From contig NC_041707.1 of assembly GCF_900700375.1 (NCBI RefSeq), forward strand, positions 34,069,509 to 34,133,508: a stretch of DNA of 64,000 bases, written 5' to 3'. The notes below the pieces were generated by a model that saw only the letters and a list, made by a program, of their open reading frames with translations, was not told the origin of the DNA and did not search any database. Source of the DNA: Denticeps clupeoides (taxonomy: Eukaryota > Chordata > Actinopteri > Clupeiformes > Denticipitidae). Shown in pieces: positions 61,601 through 64,000 of the stretch; within the stretch, counting starts at the first letter, position 1; each line of letters opens with the position of its first letter. The position numbers and the translations under genes were made by a program.

Positions 61601-64000
61601 GTCAGTCAAATGGCAGTGGCTAAGGTCAATTAAAGACAGTTCTTCAGCCTGTTCCAGAACCAAAGCCAATGAATTGCAGATCTGGGAGTTAATCTTAGTG
61701 CAACTGAGGTCCAGTTGCTTCCCAAGGGCTCTGGAGAGGCCAGAAGCTCTCCTCCAGGTCTCTGCTTCACTGGCAGTTCTAGTCTGATCAAGCAGCTGGA
61801 GAAGGAGTGGCTTGCCAACGCTGCTGGGATAGAATTGAATCACAGACGTAAAGGAGCATATTCTGGTGCAAGGTATGAAAATCATGCTATGGTAAAGGAG
61901 CTCTGAGTTAGTTGAATGTATGCATGTGTGTAGGTATGCATGCATACACCAACTTCCAAAACATTATGACCTCTTGCTGCCAAAACAGCCCTGACCAATC
62001 CAGATATTGAGATATGCAGACTTCTGAATTGGATAGATAGCTGAACACAGGCCATCAATCGGCCTCGGACACCCATGACCATGTCGCTTTTGGTAGGCCC
62101 TGAACTTAGCAGACCAGAAAGCATCCCACAAGAGCTACAGTTCTGGATATGCTATGAGCCATTACAACTAAATGTTTGGTCAAAATCACTTAAATCCTTA
62201 AAAACTCATCTGTACCCTTTAGCTTTCTCAGACATTTAAAGTTTTATATTGTTCTCTTCAGCCCTCCCTAACATTTTTTATTTACTTATTTAACTTATTT
62301 ATTTATCCCTATTTGTTAGCTTCTACCATCCATGTATTTTACTGTGTTATTCTTATGTATATCTGTGTGTCCTTTTATGGACAGCACTTTGGTGCAGTGG
62401 AACTGCTGTTAAAGTTCTCTAGAAATAAAGTTGACTTGACTTGACTTACACTTCCATTAAAGCCTAAATGTTAACTTGACCTGTCTGTGACCCTGTCTAA
62501 TTCTCTTAATACCAAACATGCAATAAAAATGTTCTGTGAACACTGTACCAAAAACATGAAAGAAGTTTCAAGTTTAACGCATTAGGATGACCAACTCATC
62601 TTCAGCAAGTATTACCTGAGCTGAGAGACCCTTTCCAGCAGGGCTAGGATGCGGCCAGTCTCCTCCACTGGTATAGTAGAATCAAAGAGGTTGAGTTTAA
62701 TGCCATCACTGTACTGAAGGGCAAAGCGGAGGGCAGCACAGTCACTGCTGTCAAGATTACATCCACGCAGGTTCATTATGCCATCTGATGAAATCATTAA
62801 ATCCACCACAAGGTGTCCGGCACGTCTTTTAAAGATCTCTCTTAAAGCAGCTCTCATAAATTGAGGACTTATGCTTGAGAAAAGAACGGGGAAAGAAATG
62901 CAACAGGAACAAACAATAATAATTTTGGGAAGCTCATCCAAAAATGTACTTGTGTAAAAAAAAAATTTAATAAAACAAAAATGGACAATACATGTTATCA
63001 CATACTGACCTTTTGTAGCCAATTTTCCTGAGATGTTGGAGAAGATCAGGCATCTGACACACTTTACTCTCCTTTAAAGTCAAAATCTTGTCAGATTTCT
63101 GAATAAAATACTGAAGTGTGTTCCATGGTAGAGTACATGCTGACAGGTCGCCTCCAGTCTTCTCCAGGAACAGCTGAGTCAGCCTCCTATCTTGAGCCTC
63201 ATACACAAACTCAGCCAACTGCTGAAGGGTTCCTTCGCATAATCTTAAAAAAAAAAAAAACAAATCAAATGACATCAGCTGCAATATTTTACAATCCTAA
63301 ATCTTTTTGCATTATATGGTGATTCAAACAGACCTGATAGATAATGGGCTGTCGTGAGAGAGCAGAGAGATGATACAGTGAGCCTCCAAATTACATTCAG
63401 TCAGGTCCAAACTTTGAATGGTCCATTTCCTCAGCAGTGAGGCCAAAATGCTCATTAACTTTAGCCAAGTCCTGTCCGGTGGATCAGGCTTTGCCAAAAC
63501 CAGAGTAAAAGTGTCAACAGCCAGTCGCTTTGAGCTTGCCAAATACTTCATCTGCCTTGTCATTATTTCATTAACTCTGAAAGAAAATGAATGAGAATTA
63601 TATAATCTTTTTAAGTGTTGTCAAAAATGACTCAATTCAGATTTATCGCAATGCTGTGAAAATATCAGAATTTAGCCACTATATACAGTCCTTGACACAT
63701 AAATGTAAATACATGATATTTAGTGTTTCTAATGCTCCTTTTTGTCGTCACTCAACTATGTTACATTACGTTACCTCAATTTCTTAAGACTCGTAATCTC
63801 TGAAAAAAGAGCAGCTGCCCCTTGGCGAGAGATGCTTTGTGGGTGAAGTGAGAGACAGAGTTTGCCTTCGACATCGTTGTTTGCCAGTACTGCACCCACA
63901 GCCTTGCACAGTCTTACATGTAACATCCCTCTCAATGTCAATGAAAGGTCCAGAGGCTCAAGAATCCAAGACACTGACTTTGGATCAAAGTTCCTGCCTG
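58691..64000 (-). CDS. NLRP1-like NLR: LRR - FIIND (ZU5-UPA) - C-terminal pyrin-like domain (5' end outside window)
   Basis: Fourteen exons in consistent phase from the right edge: 63775->64000, 63334-63576, 63010-63243, 62616-62873, 61551-61820, 61332-61412, 61115-61250, 60390-60454, 60078-60280, 59740-59990, 59540-59662, 59277-59430, 59168-59194, 58691-59001 (stop TGA). The first six encode ribonuclease-inhibitor-type leucine-rich repeats (for example LSLIDLSHCHLTDENLDLLL and LSHNDITDHGAQK). The ZU5 half of a FIIND follows (GGRFQCRETGLVF, GPLYNIKATEGEIYQLYLPH) and then the UPA half (KEQQKEYQFIQTSSNCILYQ and on to TLTWSRRVILKG). The last exon encodes a six-helix-type death fold resembling a pyrin domain (LTEILKELSKDEINTLKTFL, then LAELMVETLG). 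FIIND proteins act as cytosolic inflammasome sensors in which the UPA-death-fold fragment signals. The NACHT part must lie beyond 64000. At the ZU5-UPA junction the sequence reads QNLSHYGIV; whether it self-cleaves is uncertain. Confidence 0.87.
60528..60690 (-). repeat. SINE A copy (NLR intron)
   Basis: Minus-strand fragment AGTGACTGTCATTGTGAAAT...GTGTGTGGGGACAGTATTTTG. Confidence 0.78.
61945..62150 (-). repeat. Unclassified interspersed repeat fragment
   Basis: AACTTCCAAAACATTATGAC...CTGCCAAAACAGCCCTGACC is a sequence I recall as a common fish interspersed repeat. Family not assigned. Confidence 0.4.
62160..62452 (+). mobile_element. LINE L2-type 3' end (NLR intron)
   Basis: The end of a LINE reverse-transcriptase frame (KSLKSLKTHLYPLAF) is followed by a 3' UTR ending GCACTTTGGTGCAGTGGAAC...AATAAAGTTGACTTGACTTG, the typical L2 tail. 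Strongly 5'-truncated. Confidence 0.7.

Overview
The window is nuclear DNA of a teleost fish. Its genes have short vertebrate-type exons with GT-AG introns. Five genes have clear vertebrate orthologues or families (brf1, man2b2, ctdnep1, gabarap and an NLRP1-like NLR). Much of the rest is fish-type SINE, LINE L2, Tc1, hAT and LTR sequence. Several SINEs carry the fish tail CTGGATAAGGGCGTCTG. The species cannot be fixed from the sequence; a basal or otocephalan teleost is a guess.

Layout. 1-10942 is one copy of a segmental duplication whose other copy is 28254-30596. Both carry pieces of C-type lectin genes. The left copy is interrupted by a young gypsy-type LTR element (427-9029), and the right copy keeps the empty site. 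11109-14559 (-) holds the first three coding exons of brf1; its later exons are not in the window. 15.0-16.4 kb is a CpG-rich divergent promoter region with an unidentified plus-strand exon. 16.5-22.3 kb is mostly repeat: a foldback element, a hAT transposase relic and SINEs, plus a CpG-rich block with a ZNF143-type site. 22902-25887 (+) is an unidentified proline-rich gene whose last exons are tandemly duplicated. 26-28 kb is repeat-rich, with a tRNA-like cloverleaf, an L2-type LINE tail, a Tc1 relic and nested SINEs. 30089-31646 (-) is an intact secreted protein with two C-type lectin domains (five exons, 291 aa).

33303-42322 (+) is man2b2 (19 exons, 1009 aa). 44699-50405 (+) is ctdnep1 (8 exons, 245 aa), followed by gabarap at 53985-55603 (+, 4 exons, 122 aa). 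This ctdnep1-gabarap pair is also adjacent in mammals. 58691 to the right edge (-) is the 3' part of an NLR: leucine-rich repeats, a FIIND (ZU5-UPA) domain, then a C-terminal pyrin-like death fold. Its 5' part lies beyond the window.

Functional links. There are no operons. The lectin and the NLR are immune-type genes in repeat-rich surroundings. man2b2 (lysosomal glycan breakdown), ctdnep1 (nuclear-envelope lipin phosphatase) and gabarap (autophagy) are conserved housekeeping genes. Exon boundaries below were read by hand; for each multi-exon gene called intact, reading phase was checked across every junction.
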